From NCBI GenBank assembly GCA_037576215.1, contig JBANDB010000006.1:682001-746000 (forward strand): DNA of 64,000 bases, read 5' to 3'. This document shows, in pieces, positions 1 through 10,019 of this stretch (within the stretch, counting starts at the first letter, position 1; every line of letters begins with the position of its first letter). The translations under genes were made by a program, and so were the position numbers. The notes under the pieces were generated by a model. That model made no database searches and was not told where the DNA came from. It saw nothing but the letters and a program-made list of their open reading frames with translations. This stretch comes from Armillaria gallica (Eukaryota; Basidiomycota; Agaricomycetes; Agaricales; Physalacriaceae).

Positions 1-1381
1 CAAAGGAGCTCTTGAAGCCTTGGATTCACGCGGACGACCCTGATCAGCGTCTATTTGTGAAGATTCGGGTGCCTTTTGGTGACAGCGAAAGGGAAGTGAT
101 TGCTGGACCTGCCATCGCGACACCTCAAAGCGTCCCAGGTCGAGCGACGTTGGGTCTCCCTGTGTACGATGTGAAGACGAAGAGCCTGATGTTCCTGAAG
201 GATAGCTGGCGGGATGCCAATCTCCCTCAGGAATCCGAGATCTTGCAGATTCTCAATACAGCTGGTGTCTGCAATGTTCCTACTTTCGTGTGTGGGGGCG
301 TCGTCTCCGGCCAGACCACTACGACCCACGAATATCTAGATGAAAAGTGGAACCATGGGTCACGTCTGGAGATCACCTGTATCCGTGTGCACCAGCGAAC
401 GCTGACTGAAGAGGTTGGGCACCCATTGAAGACGTTTAAATCCTCGAGGCAACTTACGAGAGTTGTATACGAGGCATTCTTGGGTGAGTAAAATAATTAG
501 CGATGATCGTCATCCATTGATCCGACTTTGATATTAGGTCATGAAGACGCTTTCACAAAATGCAAAATTCTTCACCGTGATATCAGTGGTGGGAACATCC
601 TGATCGTATACGACAAGAAGGCACCGAATGATAAGGATGATGGCGGAGGTCGTGGCCTGTTAAATGATTGGGATATGGCTCTACACGAGGACCAGTTGGC
701 AAAGGCAGCGCGGCAAGCTGAGCGCACAGTAAGTCGCTCCGTTTTCCTTTACCTTTATCATCTTTTCTCACCAATGTGCAGGGTACATGGCAATTTATGT
801 CGATCGGGCTTCTTAGAGACAGGAAGAAGCAGCATCTACCTCAAGACGACTTCGAATCCTTCATATATGTTATGCTCTATCACGGTCTCCGCTACTTGCA
901 TCACAGCAAAGTCGGCCCTGGTCTTCGGGACACGATTGCTTCTATCTTCGATTATGGCATAGACAATGGCGATGGGACATGGAACGGAGGCAGCGGGAAG
1001 GAGTCAGTGACGCTTCAGACTAAAGGACACCTAGGTGTCAATTTTCAGTTTGATTGTGGCCCCATCAACGAATGGATGCAAGAAGCGCTGTTGGCTATCG
1101 GCGAATGGCTCAACTGTTCAACGCAGGAAAAAGCATCTCCCAAATCGTCTCTCATACCCGGTAGACCCGCCGCGCCAGCAATCGATCTCGCAACTGTGGT
1201 GTTCCGTGATCATAATGACCTGAAATTGCTCTGGAAGGGGGCACTCAGCATGGATGGATGGCCTTCAAATGATGCGGCAAAGTATCAGCTCGAACCCAAG
1301 GGTACCAAGCGCACTCATCAAGACGATACTCAGCCGCCGAAGAAGAAGCAAAAGTCGGAGCGTTCTGGAGCTCCAGCATAG
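1..1381 (+). CDS. FunK1-type fungal protein kinase, 3' part
   Basis: Partial at the left edge. Three exons are supported: up to 483, 538-728 and 782-1381. Introns are 484-537 and 729-781, both GT-AG and frame-preserving. The catalytic-loop motif ILHRDISGGNILI and the LNDWDMAL segment (a DWD in place of the usual DFG) are hallmarks of the FunK1 kinases expanded in Agaricomycetes. The later DDFESFIYVMLYHGLRYL stretch is also typical of the family. The tail is basic (PPKKKQK), which suggests a nuclear localisation signal. The N-terminal lobe lies outside the window. Substrate and pathway are unknown. Identity at family level is secure. Confidence 0.9.
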
Positions 1382-2005
1382 GGCCAGGGGCAAATAATGC
1401 TGAGTATGGACATCTCGGCCACGGTACGATTTCCGTGTTAGGTGCTCGATGCACTTTAGAGTCTAGACCGGTAGCTCTGTCGTATTTTTGAAATATGTAC
1501 ATTCCAAACATTTACCTTCTCGTATCTCGATATCGTCGACTTGAAATTCGCTGAAAAAGACAGTAGTATCATGTATTGGTTGTGACTGTTATAAACCCAT
1601 CATGCAGACACCTAGCCACCTTTATATCTGATGTTTAAGGCCGGGGTTAGGGAGTATACAACCGTGCGAATGCTAATGCTAGGGACCGTCGCCAACTTTT
1701 AGTGATACATGTTAGTAGCTCCATGAATGAGGGATGTACCATCAACTGTCAGATATACTCAGTATCCGGGGGAAATCTCTTACTATCACCTCTGAAATCT
1801 TTAAATCTTTATGGGTGTACAGATTTTGGTCTGAATTTCGAAAGTTGATGTATTAAGAAGCATTTTCATACCTAGGGCGGACAAGAAAATGTGATAGAAG
1901 GCTATGCGCTGGATTCATATTCAACAGGACGATGGATGGATAAAGAGGAGTAAATTATTCAGAAACAGAGCTACGAGATGTTGATGATATCGAGTATAAT
2001 GGAAG
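1382..2005. other. Intergenic, nothing recognised
   Basis: AT-rich spacer between the kinase stop codon and the convergent DUF7918 copy. No long ORF, tRNA or repeat with recognisable ends was seen. From about 1950 the sequence starts to resemble the segment beginning near 5060, which marks the left limit of the duplicated module. Confidence 0.5.
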
Positions 2006-3207
2006 TCAGAGTACACATACGTGATTACGCATGAAAATATTGCATCGCGTGTGGTAGGTTTCTACGATGAAGGTTAGTAGCAAAAAGACGACTTGGAATC
2101 TCGGCGTACAAGTAAGGTCAATGACTTCCCCTGACGTGAGGTTGGGCTCCAATTTCACCTCTCTCTTGACTCGTTTCCCAGACTTGGCTCTCTTAGCATC
2201 TCGTTTCTTCAACTGCAGCAACTCCTCCTTATAAACGTGTTAACAGTATATCATTCATCTTATTGAACAAGTAAGGTTACCTCTAATTTCGCGATCCTAG
2301 AAGAATTGTCTTCTTGATCGGAATTGTCAGATAGGTCAATTACATCGTCTGGAGAGGCAGCGCGTTTGCGAGTCGCTGGAGTAGGTTCAGGCGCAGGTGC
2401 GATATCATTAGCCTGCAATATCCCTTTAGGTAGTTGAAAAACGCAACACATTTCACTGCAACATACTCACCGAGTGGTCGGTATTTGAATATAAAGGTGA
2501 CCAAGTGGCTCAGCCTTTTCACGTCAATAAAATCCATAGGCTTGGACACGTGAATTTCATCACCAGTCCTATGTATACAGATTGAGGATGATACATAGAA
2601 TAGGGATAAAAAACCCTCACCTGGCACAATGCACTATAGCCTTCTTAGAGCGCTCGTGGATCTTCCCCACCTCACCAAAACTTGTGCCTTGGAATGGTTT
2701 AGGTGCTAACTTTTGGGCACGCCAGATTTCAATCTTATTTCGCCCAGCTCCGACAATGTTGAACTATGTAGGAGCTCTTCGTCGTCTATATGAGATGTTC
2801 AGAAACCACAGCACAGATTCAAGGAGGATACTGCACCAGTCAATTCCAAGCTGGTAAACATTATCGGCCTTACAGTCACAAGTGAAGTAACGACGCCTGC
2901 TACACGAGCAACGGTGTCGTGTCCGGGATCTATGGTCTTTCCTGCGACAAATTTGCCGTCGACGGATGCCCATCCTGCTGTGCAGCCGACCCCAGACAGC
3001 TCTTCATGTTTCCAGTTGATACAGAACGTCTTGTATATATTTTGAGAGAGGATCACCATTTAGCATAGGAAGAAGTCGCACCTTGCCAGCTTCTGAAGGA
3101 ATCCAACAAGTCACTTTCCGGTCGGCATGGAACATCTCTTCGCCAAACTCTGGTAGTGGCGCGTCATCCACTGATATCCACGCAGATATGGGATTGAGTC
3201 TGACCAT
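2006..3207 (-). pseudogene. DUF7918 domain protein, copy A (one frameshift)
   Basis: The start ATG is at 3207 and exon 1 encodes MVRLNPISAWISVDDAPLPE, the usual DUF7918 opening (AWI.VDG.PLPEY). It continues to TCWIPSEAGK, then a 52-nt intron (3030-3081), then TFCINWKHEELSGVGC. Later exons carry GEI..KIEIWRAQKL, HERSKKAIVHCA, FIFKYRPLG and a basic/acidic tail. The tail has DDVIDLSDNSDQED and EVIDLT, which look like SUMO-interaction motifs. Near 2735 the frame breaks: ATAAG where ATAAAG would keep GEI-KIEIW in frame. The protein is therefore disrupted, unless this is a homopolymer error. The 3' end is set at the first in-frame stop and is tentative. DUF7918 proteins are common in Agaricomycetes and have no established function. 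Confidence 0.65.
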
Positions 3208-3369
3208 TCCGATCTCGATACAAGGTCTTCAAATGATAGATAACACGTCCAAGGATGGAGAGACACGAGATCGAAAATGAGCGTGAAAGAGGCACGCACG
3301 TGTCTGACCGTGGGAAACGTCTCTTTGAGCCAGACTTTGGAGATAATCATGTTTTTGACAACTGCAATC

Positions 3370-3530
3370 GCTATCACAGAATTAACATCAGCGTGGCCTT
3401 TTCTTTCATCGTGCTAAATGCGGTCATATCTAAAATTTTCTACCTAGGAATTGGTGTGTCTTTGGTGACGGCTGCGGTGTGCTGCGAAATACAGCTACTA
3501 GCGAGACGAATAATCGATATTTGCTTCCGC
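3370..3530 (+). pseudogene. UPF0014 (FetB-like) N-terminal fragment, copy A
   Basis: About 110 bp encode VAFSFIVLNAVISKIF followed by LGIGVSLVTAAV, almost identical to the first membrane segment of the intact UPF0014 gene at 6502. The position equivalent to that gene's ATG reads ACA here (atcacagaa against atcatggat), so the start codon is lost. Homology stops after the second conserved block, where sequence related to the hAT-type repeat begins. This is a 5' remnant of a duplicated transporter gene and cannot encode a functional protein. Confidence 0.8.
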
Positions 3531-3594
3531 GGCAATACGTCATACTCTATGCATACCTGTAGTACCTTGTGGGAAACTCAAACAGTACAGATTC

Positions 3595-3787
3595 ACGTGC
3601 AGCGACATGCCAGCTTGAACTTCGTGTTTGAACGGGTTCTAAACGTGAAACGAATGCAATTGAACGCGAACATCCATTTAGTTCCCGTGCCCATTCCCGT
3701 TCCCGTTCATTAAGACCAAAGATGTTCTCGTTCACGTTCTGGACAAGAGGTATCAGTCCTGAACTGAACTAAACTTCGGCAGCGCTA
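3595..3787. repeat. Degenerate copy of the hAT-type MITE, right end
   Basis: The segment matches the last ~125 bp of the 14806-15245 element. It shares GAACGGGTTCT/GAACGTGAA, TTGAACGCGAAC, runs of CCCGTTCCCGTTC in place of CACGTTCACGTTC, and the end CTGAACTGAAC(T)AAACTTCGGCAGCGCTA. The terminal repeat differs from the intact one at a few bases. No convincing left terminal repeat or target duplication was found, so the copy looks truncated. It sits directly beside the broken UPF0014 fragment. Confidence 0.65.
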
Positions 3788-3884
3788 ACCTTGCTTAATC
3801 AGTACCCCACTTACTAACCTTTGCTTAATCATTTTACCCCACCTCATTCAAGAACTACTAACTAACGCACTTGAATGACAAAGA
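3788..3884. repeat. Short direct and inverted repeats
   Basis: Two near-copies of ACCTTGCTTAATCA..ACCCCAC lie in tandem (about 3788-3840). CCCCACCTCATTCAAG is then followed by an imperfect inverted counterpart (CTTGAATGA...GGTGGGG) ending near 3898. CACCTCATTCAAGAAC recurs at about 3957. This looks like small-scale slippage or element debris next to the MITE copy. Confidence 0.4.
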
Positions 3885-4819
3885 ATGAAGGTGGGGATTT
3901 CACCGTATATATCTGGGCTATCTAACCGACACTTTCCCTTTAGCGGCGCTTGCGCTCACCTCATTCAAGAACAAATGTCTACTCACGTCGCCATCGCTGC
4001 AATTGCGAAAGGCCACTTCGACGAAACGTTCTATGCCATTGGCGACGATACCAGATCATTTCGTCACGTCATTCCATACGCTCTTCAACGAACTTGGTCT
4101 TGGTCTTCCTGTCCCAAAGTCATTTCCCAGCCTTGAATCTCCTCCTCTTTCTTCTGCCCAATTCTGATCTATGGCGCTGGATCTACAACCGGTCAGTATG
4201 CCATCCAGCTTCTTCATGTTGCCGGGTATAAAAACATCATTGTCACGGCCTCCCGAAACACCACGAATATCTGGCTTCGCTCGGTGCTTCTGCAACAATC
4301 GACTACCAGTCCTTCACTAACTGAAGACGTCGCGAAGGCAGCTGGAGGGATGGCAAAGTCGTGCTTGCCATGGACTGTATCACTGCTGAAGGAACGATAG
4401 CCAAAGTCGCGAAGGTGATCAGTCAGACGGGTACAGTAGCTTGCTTTTACCCATAAAGGAAGGGAACAACGTACGAGGGAGGGAGACGCCCAGATGTATA
4501 TAGAAATACCGGAAGGCCGCAATCCGTTTCCCAAGAGTGTCAATGTTCACGGTGTGCGCACATTCCGATACCAAGAAGTGAGCATTTCCCCCTTTTTGGC
4601 TAGAACTTTCACTGAAAGCCGTCTTTCAAGGATGCGTTCCAGAAAGAGAATATAATGCCGAGGATTTTGCCTGAACTGTTGGAAAAGGGAATCATACAGC
4701 CCAATCGAATCCATTTACTTGATCAGGGCACTTTCAAGGAGCGAGTGGCCGTGGGCTTGGACCTATTGAGACATAACAAAGTCAGCGGGGAGAAATTGGT
4801 GGTTAAGATCGATGTCTAG
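3885..4819 (+). pseudogene. Zinc-type alcohol dehydrogenase-like (MDR) pseudogene
   Basis: Medium-chain dehydrogenase/reductase similarity is spread over several frames. The pieces in order are an N-terminus (MSTHVAIAAIAKGHFDE), FNELGLGLPVPKSFPSLES, the Rossmann segment IYGAGSTTGQYAIQLLHVAG (GxGSxxG), KNIIVTASR, GASATIDYQSF, KVVLAMDCITAEGTIAKVAK, IEIPEGRNPFPKSVNV and, after an intron near 4579-4629, LPELLEKGIIQPNRIHLLDQ with the end VSGEKLVVKIDV*. Parts of the catalytic domain expected between the N-terminus and FNELG are missing. At least four frame breaks separate the pieces, and several fall at homopolymers. The internal deletion argues for a true pseudogene even if some frameshifts are sequencing errors. 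Confidence 0.7.
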
Positions 4820-4999
4820 ACCATCGGCGGACGGTGTACGTCGACTCAAATCAAATATTGCACCCTGAAATCGCATCAGGTGTCAGATGTAGTGTCCCCA
4901 GTAGTTCTCCAATTTCCCAGTGTAGTTATTCGCATCGTCGAGAAACATTTATGAGATGTTGAGGCGGCGAACAATGTTGACTTCAAGATTTTTGCTACA

Positions 5000-6297
5000 T
5001 TAAAGATGTGCAAGGATGTGCGCTTGGAAGAACGATAGATGAATAATAAGCATTAGTTTATTCTGAAACAGAGCTACAAGATGTCGATGATGTCGAGTAC
5101 GATGGTAGCCCGAGCATACATACGTGTTCCTTGGCGCGCGATGAGTTTCTGCGATAGAGGTCAGTAGCAAAGAGACTACTTGAAATCTCGGCGTACAAGT
5201 AAGGTCAATGACTTCCCCTGGTATGATGTTGGGTTCCAACTTCACCTCTCTTTTGACTCGTTTCTCGGGCCTAACTCTCTTAGTGTCTCGCTTCTTCAAT
5301 TGCAGCAGCTCCTTCTTATAATGGGTCAACGGTAAAATCATTCATCATATTGAACAAGGTTACCTCCAATTTCGCTATCCTTGAAGAACTGTCTTCTTGA
5401 TCTGAATCGTCAGATATGTCGATTACATCGTCTGGAGGGGCAGCACGTTTGTGACTCGCTGGAGTAGGCTCGGGTGCGGGTGCGATCCCATTGGCTTGCA
5501 ATATTCCTATACAAAGTTGACTAACGGAAGCCTTTCCGCTACGAGAAACTCACCAAGAGGCCGGTATCGGAATACGAAGGTGACTAGGTGGTCTCACCTT
5601 CATCGCATTTCTGAATGTCATAGGCCGGGGCAAAGCAACTTCGTCGCCAGTCCTATGCATACAAGTTGACGACGGTCCAGAGATGAGATAGAAAGAACCC
5701 TCACTTGGCACAATGCGATATGGCCTTCTTGGAGCGTTCGTGGAGCTTCCCTGCCTCATCGAAGTTTGTGGTTTGGAAAGGTAAAGGATCAGCTTGAGGA
5801 CCACCCAGAGGTCAACCTTTATTTCTCCCAACTCGGGCGACGCTGCATTATGTAGGAATTCGTCGTTGTCTACGTACTATGATCAGAAAGTATAGCAAAA
5901 CAGACTCAAGGGAATACTGCACCAGTCAATTCCAAACTCGTAAACATTATCGGTTGTTCCGTTATAGCTGACGTAGCTAAACCGGTTATACAGGCAGTAT
6001 TCGGTCCCAAAGAGAGATCCATCAATCTTCCTGAGACATATTTGCCATCAACGAACGCCCATCCACCCGTGCAGCCAAGCCCCATACAGCTCTTCATGTT
6101 TCCAATTGATATAGAATGTCTTGCTTTGATTTTGAGCAACAACTACTGTGTTGAATAGGAAGGATGCGCACCTTGCCAGCTTCTGAAGGAATCCAACAAG
6201 TCACTTTCCGGTCGGCCTGAGACACCTCTTCCCCAAACTCTGGCAGTGGCACGTCGTCCACCGATATCCACGCTGACAATGAATCGAATCTGACCAT
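5000..6297 (-). pseudogene. DUF7918 domain protein, copy B (two frameshifts)
   Basis: Paralogue of copy A with the same architecture. The ATG at 6297 opens MVRFDSLSAWISVDDVPLPE, and a 52-nt intron follows SEAGK. Then come TFYINWKHEEL, GCTGGWAFVDGKY, ELGEIKVDLW, ADPLPFQTTNFDEAGKLHER, KKAISHCA, PDDVIDISDDSDQED and EVIDLT. Two one-base changes relative to copy A break the frame. The first is an extra base near 6077 (GGGGCTTGGC), the second a missing base near 5802 (TGGGTGGTCC where GTGGGTCC would restore LWVGPQAD). The last exon is very similar to copy A and the true stop is uncertain. It is either a pseudogene or an intact gene with assembly indels. The start lies 204 bp from the divergent UPF0014 gene. 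Confidence 0.65.
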
Positions 6298-6501
6298 TCC
6301 GATTTCAGCACGAGGTCTTCAATGATAAATTAACGCGTCAAGGATGGGGAGACACGAAAAGGAGCTGTTACGGGATCGGCACGCACGTGTGCGCGGCCGT
6401 GGAAAATGTATCTTTGCAGCGCTTTGAAATTCATAGTTCTTCCGCCAAGTCCCTCCGAATTTCGGAGATAATCATGTTATCTGACAACCACAATCGCTAT
6501 C
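6298..6501. promoter_or_regulatory. Shared divergent promoter of DUF7918 and UPF0014
   Basis: A 204-bp intergenic space separates two divergent start codons. The same arrangement, with recognisable similarity, is present upstream of copy A (3208-3370). It therefore predates the duplication and probably serves both genes. No specific operator was identified. Confidence 0.45.
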
Positions 6502-7752
6502 ATGGATTCAGGAGATAATCTGACATGGTACAACGTCGGCCTGGCATTTTCTTTCATCGCATTAAATGCGGTCATATCTAAAATATTCCACCTGGGAATT
6601 GGTGTGTCGTTGGTGACGGCTGCGGTGCGCTGTATGGTGCAGCTGGCACTCGTCGCTACCCTCCTACAAAGTGTATTCGAGACGGATAACCCATGGGCAG
6701 TCGCGGCAATAGCTTGTGAGCTGGTCTCTACTGTTACAGCCTGCAGCGCGTTTCTTAGCACCTTGTACTAGTCTTGCTTAACGTGATGGGGACCTTTGAA
6801 ACAGGCAAGTATTCATCATTTCTTTGGTGCGCTCCTGGCTCATATTTCGGAATAGTGGTTAACAAGGCGAAGCGCCGTCATGAACGAATGGTACCGTCGT
6901 ATGACGCGCTTCTTAGTTCCTCCCAATCTGATCCTTGACAAACAAGTTCCGATCCGTATTATTTGGCTTCATAGGCTCTACGATCCCTGTGTCGATTATT
7001 GGCGGTCGATATGCCATGTCAGTGGAGCCATTTTGGGCACCGTCGCAATACAGTATGATCTCCCTTTCACGAAGTAGGCTCGCCTTGAATTTCACTAGTT
7101 CCCATCGTCGGAATGATGTGCGGAAGCACTATATCCGGGGTTGTAATCTCGCTGAACTACGTTTTAAAAGAGTTACAGTGAGTCATACTTTTATCTTCAT
7201 TACTTCGATAATGATTATCCTCTCTTTAGGGAAAATCGCGACAAGGTGGAGATCTACCTCGCCTTTGGTGCATCTAGAATGGAAGCTTGTAAACCGATTG
7301 CCATAGATGCACTCATCATGGCACTTACACCTCCCATCAATCAAATGAGGTTCCTCTCAGTTTACAACCCGCCGAATATTTCACTAATTTGTTTTAGTGT
7401 CCTCGGAATAATTTCAATACCAGGCATGATGACCGGTGCGATACTGGGTGGTTCATCTGTTCAGCAGGCTGCAAAAATGCAGATGATTATAATGTTCATG
7501 ATTTCTGCAAGTACGGGACTTGCTTCTATCTTCACTACCGCGTATGCTATAAGCGTCGTGGTGGATGACGAGCACCGGATTCGGGCGGATCGCATCTACT
7601 CGGAACCGCTGGCGTTATGGAAAGCCAGGTCGGCCCTTATTGAACATATGCATGGGTCTGTCCAGCGCGGCTATCTCTGGGCGCGAGGTTGGCGGAGTCA
7701 TATGGGAAATGCCGTCCAAGGAGAAGGTGATATGTTGCTGGAGACGAGGTGA
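6502..7752 (+). CDS. UPF0014 / FetB-ALS3-like membrane transporter subunit
   Basis: Seven exons give an intact 313-aa protein: 6502-6715, 6772-6804, 6856-6890, 6947-7052, 7099-7177, 7230-7349 and 7398-7752. The third exon follows a GC-AG intron (6805-6855). Diagnostic blocks are FSFIALNAVISKIFHLGIGV, LLNVMGTFETVVNKAKRR, GSTIPVSIIGGRYAM, YLAFGASRMEACKPIAIDAL, LTPPINQM and LGIISIPGMMTGAILGGSS. These are the conserved core of UPF0014 (bacterial FetB; plant ALS3/STAR2). Family members are polytopic membrane proteins that pair with an ABC ATPase in metal export or aluminium tolerance. No ATPase partner lies in this window. The fungal substrate is not established. This is the intact member of the duplicated module. 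Confidence 0.92.
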
Positions 7753-7890
7753 AGGAAACACTGTGAATGACAAGATCTTTTCCAGTAAAACAATCGTCTT
7801 CCGGTCACGAACTATGCGTGGTGCAAGTTACACAGCGTATGCTTAGTAGTCAAAAAATTGTTAGTAGGGATTATGATAAATCTTACACGT
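7753..7890. other. Convergent 3' spacer
   Basis: A short spacer between the stop codon of the UPF0014 gene and that of ASK1 on the other strand. It presumably holds both 3' untranslated ends. No distinct terminator was recognised. Confidence 0.4.
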
Positions 7891-9882
7891 CTACCTCCTC
7901 GACCACGGTGTTGGACTCTCTGCTACTTGACCCAACTGTTCCGTCAATCCACCAGTGTCCCCATCTACAAATAGCTGGTTCCCATGCAATACCAAGTCGT
8001 TATTATCCGCCTCTATTATCTGCCGCATCCGCTGAGCAGGGGGGACGCCAAATAGCGTCTCCTCCTCCGGCTCTCCATCGCCATCGCCATCGTTAAATGA
8101 ATCATCGAATGTATCCTCAAAGGCTTGGTTGAGATTGATACCAGCAAACGGATGGATGGGGGGCCCTTCAACATCGATATCCTCACGGTCTAGCGAATCA
8201 ACAGACGAATCTGTCGAAGCAAACGAATCATCCATCGCCCCGCTCCCTTGCATGAGAAGTTTGAACGCGGAAGAAGGATGAGCAGTGTTGTTCACTTCAT
8301 CATCAGCAAACGAGTCAGCAAACGAATCATCATCATCTTCGTCAGCCGCCACGAATTGTCCCACAACAGCGTCGCCGTAAGTGTCGGTAGTGAAACCGCG
8401 ATCGTCAGCATATGTTGGTGGTGGAGACGGTTGAGGGATCCCAGGCGTACGCGTTTTCGGTCGCAGTCGCAAACCCGGTGTGGTAGCGATATTGGCGATC
8501 CCCAAATTAGCCCTCTGCATCATGCTCTCTAGACTGGATTCCCCGGCGACGCTGCTGCTAGTATCTGTCCCTACCCTGTACCGCGACAGTGACGGAGGGG
8601 TGGGGACGGTGCTCGACTCTGTACTGTACCCGTGGAACAGATGCTGACTGTCTCCACGACGATGAGACTGGATATCCTGAACCAAGTCTTTCGTGATCCT
8701 CGCTGCAGCTTGTCCGGTTGGTGCGCGACCAAGGACAGCCTTTCGGGAGGATTTGGGCAGACGAGCAGGGGACATAAGGACGGGTGGTGACATGCCTGGC
8801 GGGAGACCGTCAAATGAATCATCGTCAGAATCGTCAGCAGGAGTACTAGGACCAGCACGCGTGTACCCGAATCGCTTTCCGCGCTGGGGCGTTGTTATCG
8901 AAGGATCGCGCAGATCGACAACGCCATTCCATTGTGAAGGCTCGGTGTTGGAAGAAAGGTACGGGTTGAGGGTTTTAGGAATGGGAGTTTTTATCTTCCC
9001 TCTGGGTTTTACCGGTGAAAGTGCTGGTGAATGTGTGATGGTAGAGTCTTCACTAATAGAATACATGTTCTTTCGAAGAATATTTCGGAGAAGTGGCTGG
9101 GAGTCTTCCCTAGACTTTCCTTTGTTCGAAGGGTCGCGCGATGGGAGGACAGATGGCTCATCTCTCGAGAACTTTTGAAAGTCTCTGTCCAGACGAACCA
9201 GAGGAGATTCAACCGAAGCAGACCAAGACGCTTCTGATTCTTGGCTGGAAAGGGTATCGAATGTCGACGCTGGTCTGGCAGGCGTCGATGAGAACGCCGC
9301 ATGGCCGGGATGGAACGAGCTCTCGGTCGACGCGATGCTATTCTCGAAAGGACGTGCTGTAGCTTGGCTGGCCTCTGCCTGGGAGTCAGCCGTCGCATGG
9401 GAGTCCGTCTGAGAGCGAGATTCGTGCTCAGAGGTCTGCTCGTTGACGGTCGAATAGTCGTCGACGGTAGGTATACGAATCTGCGCTGCTTGCTCGTAGA
9501 AAGACGTCCAGAACTGAAGGTAGATGTAAGTACCACCTCCTTGACAGTAAACAGCCACGTACCTGCGCCGCCTCCCTTACCGGTTCCGTCGCCACCGCGT
9601 AACGCTTCACCGCAGGCAAAGATCTTATTCGCAAGCACATTGTGGATCTTGGAAAAGTTTTCGTCGATTGTCTGACACCGCCGCCCTACGTTAGGTTATT
9701 GTCATCTTGATGTATTGCCGACGCACCTGCAGTTTGATGGTGATGAGTTGTTCTATCTGGTCAATCTGGTCGTTCACTGAGGCGGTTGTATCCAACCCGG
9801 GGACTTCAATGGACGCTGGATCCGGATTCGGCTGCCACCTTGGCGGATGTGGCGGTATTGGTCGGCGCTGCTGCTCTGACAT
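7891..9882 (-). CDS. ASK1: DASH complex subunit ASK1 (one frameshift)
   Basis: Three exons: 9882-9727, 9671-9563 and 9513-7891, with introns of 55 and 49 nt. The N-terminal Ask1 domain is clear: DQIDQIEQLITIKLQ, then TIDENFSKIHNVLANKI, then LPAVKRYAVATEPVREAAQ, then FWTSFYEQAAQIRIP. A long acidic, Ser/Thr/Pro-rich low-complexity tail follows, as in other fungal Ask1 proteins. The product is a DASH/Dam1 ring subunit that couples kinetochores to microtubules. Exon 2 is 109 nt and must be 108: TTT at 9618-9620 (aaa on plus) breaks the frame between NKI and LPAV. Because the gene is usually essential and single-copy, and the other 1.6 kb are open, a one-base assembly error is the simplest reading. 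Confidence 0.85.
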
Positions 9883-10019
9883 GGTTGACGGTAAGGGTGG
9901 CGGTGAATTTGGAGGAGGAGGAGGAAGAGATTGGAGATCGACGCGCTCACGCGTTCATCATGATCACGTACTTTTCTCACGATCCGCATAATACGGCGTC
10001 TACTATCTAGACACGACAA

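Noticed and set aside
9600..9640. Programmed +1 frameshift as an explanation for ASK1
   Set aside because: No known slippery-site arrangement or conservation supports it. The other homopolymer breaks in the window make a sequence error far more likely.
8248..9675. Several plus-strand ORFs across ASK1
   Set aside because: They are shadows of the ASK1 exons, with no conserved motif of their own.
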